DNA of 64,000 bases from Argopecten irradians. Its lineage: Eukaryota > Mollusca > Bivalvia > Pectinida > Pectinidae. A program made the translations under genes and the position numbers. The notes beneath the pieces were generated by a model. The model saw only the letters and a program-made list of their open reading frames with translations, made no database searches and was not told the DNA's origin. Shown here piece after piece: positions 58,815 to 64,000 of the stretch (positions are counted from its first letter, which is position 1; each line of letters starts with the position of its first letter). The stretch is from assembly GCF_041381155.1 (NCBI RefSeq), contig NC_091142.1:32229528-32293527 (forward strand). Direction: 5' to 3'.

Positions 58815-59290
58815 CAAGCCAATCCAATCAGCTGTTATGTATTGGTGACATATATCAACAAACCAATCGAATCAGCTGTTATATATTGGAGAGATATGTC
58901 AACAACCAATCAAATCAGCTGTTACATATTGGAGAGATATGTCAACAAACCAATCAAATCAGCTGTTATATATTGGTGACATAGACCAACAAACCAATCA
59001 AATCAGCTGTTATATATCGGTGACATATATCAACAAACCAATCGAATTAGCTGTTATATATTGGAGAGATATGTCAACAACCAATCAAATCAGTTGTTAT
59101 ATATTGGTGACATAGACCAACAAACCAATCAAATCCGTTGTTATATATTGGTGACATAGACCAACAAACCAATCAAATCAGTTGTTATATATTGGTGACA
59201 TAGACCAACAAACCAATCAAATCCGTTGTTATATATTGGTAAGATATATCAACACACCAACTGAATCAGCTGTTCTATATATTGGTGACA
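58815..59290. repeat. 44-bp minisatellite with CCAAT and E-box motifs
   Basis: About 11 units of 43-44 bp. The gctgtt marker falls at 58831, 58875, 58918, 58962 and 59006 and continues at the same spacing. Most units contain ccaatcaaatcagctgttat followed by atattgg, that is a CCAAT, a CAGCTG E-box (lost in some later units) and an inverted CCAAT. Confidence 0.9.
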
Positions 59291-61344
59291 TACATATTAT
59301 ACCAACAAATATGTAGTTGAAGCTTTTATATTTACATGTTCATGCCACATGGAAAAGATATTACTTGCACAATAAATGTTAGATGAGTTATCATTTAAAG
59401 GATTAAGAAGATATTTAGTAATATTTTGCGAGCCTATGAATTAATTCTCAGTTGATTGAAAGGTTATCAGATACCTGTCAAAAACATTTACTTACTACAA
59501 GCACGTAAAGACGAGAAATCGGGTCTAGATGTTTTTTATCATCATTAATTACATGGCTTGTGGTTAAACTGATTTTGGCTTGCAAAATATTACCGTATTT
59601 TCTCAGGTCATTAACCTTAAAGGGTTGAACGTATTGTATCTGATCACTGCATCAATTAATATAGATATTATGGTTAAAATTGACATAACAAATCAGCACA
59701 GATCAAACAATACCACACAAACTAGACAATCACACAGCTTTGTACAAAACGTTATAAAAATATTTATGAAAAAAACCCAGATTCTAATGATATTCTAAGA
59801 TCACTATATACTAACGACGCTACCAATGGTGAGTAGTTATATCTATCAAAATAAACAATGGGTATCGGTTATCACGTCGTGTAGCGCTATTTGATAATAT
59901 CTTAAACTGACCATGAGGAAATGATACCGGATTTATTTGTTGCTAGTAAAGTAAAACAATATAGTTATTCCATAGAAATATCCAAGACGGTAATGTACGG
60001 AGATCGCATTATATTGAATTATTTTATCGGTTCAAACACTCAGATGTCCAAAATAAATATGTGAACATATACCGAAGATACATTTTGTGGACAAATGAAT
60101 GCAGTATATTTGGGTAAGCCAAACACTCATTAGATAAATCAAGACAAAGAATAGCCTTAAACGTCAGATATTTTGTGATCATTGATCTAGTCTATTTACT
60201 GTCTTTTATGACAAGAAGGCAATGCTGAGCCGCTTGCTTTTAACTCCCGTATGAGGTGACAGGAAAAATTTTACTTCCTTTTCTCGCCATCCATTTGTTC
60301 TCAGTTAAATAAGAACAAAATAAAAATTTGCTAATAAGACATTTGAAATAAATATCGTTGAACGTTCTTATGATAATAACTTTCTGCTTTCGACTTAAGC
60401 GAAAATGCATAAAAACTTGTTTAAAAAATAACCCAATATGCACTTATGTCATAAAGTATGGTTTAGTTTTCATATTTTAACAAAATGTTCACAATTTCAA
60501 AATACTATTAAAAAAGTCAATTGCTTTAAATCTTGTAAAGATACTATATATTAAAAATCGTCACATCTGTTGACAAAAATTCCATTAATACACGGTAACA
60601 TGACTTTAAAAAATAGCTAGGATTTTTGTATTCATGGTAAAGACATGAACGAACAGTCATGTAATAAGAGAGAGTTAAAAATAATTAACAGTGGATTTAA
60701 TGTTTGTGTTTCTTTACCTTATCAGTATATTATAAACGTAACCAATCAATAGAAAAATAGATACAACATAATTACGTCATATACAGATATAACATTATAT
60801 TCCTACATCAAACAATTCACGAATAAACGGACTTACTAACAGACATTTCGGGATAAATTCTATTTGCCTAATATAGAACTCAGGTACAACCATTTGCACA
60901 AAAATAGAAATAGGGAAGAGAGAGAAAGCGGTTTAGTAAGTACAGTTATAAAAATAAATGTATCTAATTAATAAAAATGATACTCCCTTGTTTACATACA
61001 TGTACTCTCTTGTTATATGTTACAGGTTGTTAGCACTTTTTACCGACAGCCACAGTGATACAAATGGTAATGTATATATTCATAAAAAGTTAATGCTGTT
61101 TTACCACCGGATAGACACATCTCGTGTTAAGTGAATGTCATGGAAACTTACCACTATACCTAACCATACAACAGAAATCATGTGGGTATTTCTTGATAAT
61201 ATCGAATCATCATTTTCTTGCATCATATTCAAATTGACTAAAGTAAATTGTTCATTAACTTTTTTTTGTGGTACAGACCGTCACACAATCAAATGAAATA
61301 CCAACATTTCTAAATGGACTCTTTTTGTCCAAGAATTACTAAGG
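59291..61344. other. Intergenic, no gene recognised
   Basis: AT-rich unique DNA; short frames only. Confidence 0.4.
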
Positions 61345-61440
61345 CTATTGTGTAAGCCAACCAGAAGCATCGTTACAAACAGCGAGATTATTCGGACAAT
61401 AATTCCATGCCAATGGAAATGTTCTTTACAAGCAATATTC
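61345..61440 (+). repeat. Dispersed repeat, copy 2
   Basis: Counterpart of 15310-15430: agccaaccagaagc, cgttacaaacagcga and gccaatggaaatg in the same order. Confidence 0.45.
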
Positions 61441-64000
61441 AGTGATAATTATTTTCATAAATAGTTAAAATTAAAAAAAAAATATAATAATCATTTATTC
61501 CACGTAGCTCTCTAACTTCTTAAACATTTTATTAAAGTTTTGAGAGAGTGAGACCTGCAACATACGTTTCAATGCCATGGATGGATATCACAACAGATTA
61601 GAATTTTTGCAATCAAAAATAATCCTATCTGACATCAGAGAAGACGTATACAAACCTACTAATCTGTTCCATTCCAACACGTAAGTGTGAAAGATCTCTT
61701 GTAATTGCTGATTTTAAATAAACAAAACAATCAAGCTAAAAGCAAATAAAGATTTTCTGATTCACATTTTAATATTTAACCAACTTACAGGGGTATAATA
61801 AGCACAAAGCTTGTGGTGAACAGATCAGCGTACTTCAGGAAATGTTATAAAAATATACCTTTGATAGGTAAAAGCTTTGTAAAAACACAAACATGTTTTA
61901 CACGTCTGTAATAAAAACATTGAAGATAGTAACAAAGCCACGGAAACTATTGGCAACATCTTGAAAAAAAATCAATATTGATGGAGGATAAGTATACAAG
62001 TTAACGCTGAATGAGGTTTTATATCCCAAAGGATTCTTAACTTCCTCACCCAAGTCTAAGTATGTGGATCCTAAACATTCATTATTTACCACATAGGAAA
62101 TAATTTTCTATATTCTAAGAATTGATTAATGTGCCCTTAGTCGAATTGATTAATTACTAGCTATAGCCTGGGCAAGAAAATTTCCATTACATTTTACAAT
62201 AATGTTTTCAAAAGATTTTGATTTTTTGTATTTCTTAAGAGGGGATAGGGGGGGGGGGGTAAATATAGTACGAATAATATGTGGTCAATGATCTACTCTC
62301 TATTTATCTCTTGTAATAATTTCACACAATAAAAATCAATTAACCAAAGTATAAATATGATTGTGTGATACTCATTAAAAAATTAAATTATTTCTCTTCA
62401 ATGACAGAAAACAGATGTGATTGATGGACAACTGATTGGTCCATTTATCAATTACAATATTCATCAAAAAGTAATACTAAACTGACAATCTGTAGAGTAC
62501 ATTGGATCATAAATGTGGGAAATGCATACATTTTGGCAATATGGTTGGCTTAACATAGGCAAACTTGTCTATTTGTACATTATTAGATTATGCCCAAACT
62601 TAAACACCTGAAGCACGTTATATATATGATTTTTATCTAAAAAATGTGGCACATGCCTTCATTCCAATCGGCTTTGTTAAAAGGAAATGAATAATGGTCA
62701 GAAATATATTTTTCGTGCGCCGCTTAGATTTAATTATTATGGATATATGCTTAACTTTACTAGAAAAGATAAACGATTCACCGGGTATCTAATCAAAGAC
62801 CCCATGAAACATAACAATTAATACCTGAGCTCACTTTTGATTTATTAAATCTTACATTATGCTTCGACAAGGAATTTATCATATCTTATGTTTGATTCAT
62901 TTTACGAAGGTAGGATTCATGAAAATAATTATAGCGAGTTCCTTTCTACTTAAAATAGAAAAAGGATATGAATATCACCAGTTGTTGAGAATTTAATTAT
63001 TCCAGACATAGCTGGAACCCACAGGAGGTAACTACCGACCTTTCATCTTTTATTTGAAAATCAATGTCTTTAACAGTATGTATTGATGATCCCGGTATTA
63101 CTTACACAGGTAGGATATCAAATGTCTCTGTATTTTTATCTATTTATTTGTCATTAAATGAAGAATCAATCAGACAAATTGGATTTGATTTATACATATC
63201 CATACCAATAGACATACATGAAAGACTAATCTAACAGATAATGGAATTATAGGAGAAATCTGATTACTTAATAAATCAGCAAGGCCAAACTTTATTGGTT
63301 TACATTAAACTCAATCAATCTATTAAGTGATAAGGCATTTTTATTTTACTACTCTGACAAGGCAAAATTTGATTTGTTGTCTCGCATGTTTTACAATGAA
63401 ACAATGAAGAAGGTCACATCTTGATCAAATGAACTTCTGACTGAGATTTCTGTTGAGAAAACCTTGTTCATAGGCTAAAACTAATCCCTAAAGGAAATTA
63501 TAAAAAAAAATAATCAAAAACTCAAGGTAACAAACGTAAATGATAAATATAAATTAACAGCATTTTCTTTTATATTTGAAGAGGATGTCATAATTGTGCA
63601 GTCACAAAAAAAACAGTCATCTTATGTGTACTTGATAAAATATATTATACATCTTATATATACTAAATATATAATACATTCCTTAAAAATAATTTATTTC
63701 AAAACCTATAACTGGACAATTTTTTTTATCCAATTATGATAATTACATGCAATCTGTCACGAGAAACCTAATTTACAAGGATTTTTGTTCCATTTTTTTC
63801 CTGTTCAGTATACAATGAAAACTATGATTACCCCTTTAATTAGTTTAATTATCATCTGAAATATGAACAAATATTAAATGCATTAGTACATACCTAATTG
63901 TCCATCTAATTTCAGTAACCTGGCACAAAAATATTTTACAATGAAAATTATTTCCTTATATATGTACTACATGTAAGTGTCAAAAAAGGAATATTTTTTC
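61441..64000. other. Intergenic to window end
   Basis: AT-rich with a run of 12 G at 62248-62259. I saw no gene, RNA or mobile element. Confidence 0.4.

Noticed and set aside
1..64000. CRISPR arrays, bacterial defence or phage systems
   Set aside because: Repeats are contiguous minisatellites without spacers, and gene structure is clearly eukaryotic.

Overview
The window looks like animal nuclear DNA, most likely from a bivalve mollusc. The evidence is a very AT-rich background, a split gene with multi-kilobase introns, many different minisatellites, fold-back and MITE-like repeats, a LINE 3' fragment, a tRNA-derived SINE of the kind common in bivalves, and intronless Cys-loop receptor genes of the type expanded in bivalves. 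There is no bacterial-style operon structure. The phylum call is inference. The split gene and the two receptor genes are read directly from the sequence.

Left third (about 8.6-26.3 kb, minus strand): one T-box transcription factor gene of the Tbx1/Tbx10 class (Drosophila org-1 class). I placed seven coding exons by hand. The splice sites are consensus-like and every reading phase matches, giving a predicted protein of about 468 residues. The T-box spans five exons. The introns carry several unrelated minisatellites (units of about 20, 40, 50, 56 and 66 bp), a LINE fragment, a truncated MITE and a tandemly duplicated exon-like module. 0-8.6 kb, on the 3' side of the gene, is non-coding, with a 66-bp tandem array and a SINE.

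Middle (26.3-49 kb): a gene desert of about 23 kb. It holds a 21-bp G-rich minisatellite, a 50-bp array, three copies of a MITE-like family, a second LINE 3' end, a GC-richer island with a perfect DR1 nuclear-receptor motif, and four fold-back elements between 44.0 and 47.9 kb.

Right third (49-64 kb): two single-exon, same-strand genes for nicotinic-acetylcholine-receptor-like Cys-loop subunits (471 and 400 aa), about 4.8 kb apart. Both have a signal peptide, the 13-residue Cys-loop, four membrane segments and a cation-type M2. Both lack the vicinal cysteine pair, so they are predicted non-alpha-type subunits. They look like a tandem paralogous pair. A full-length MITE and a 44-bp minisatellite lie upstream of the second gene. 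The T-box gene and the receptor genes have no evident functional link. I saw no prokaryotic-type system, CRISPR array, rRNA or tRNA gene. The most unusual material is structural: splice-site-like minisatellite units, clustered fold-backs and a duplicated orphan exon-like module.
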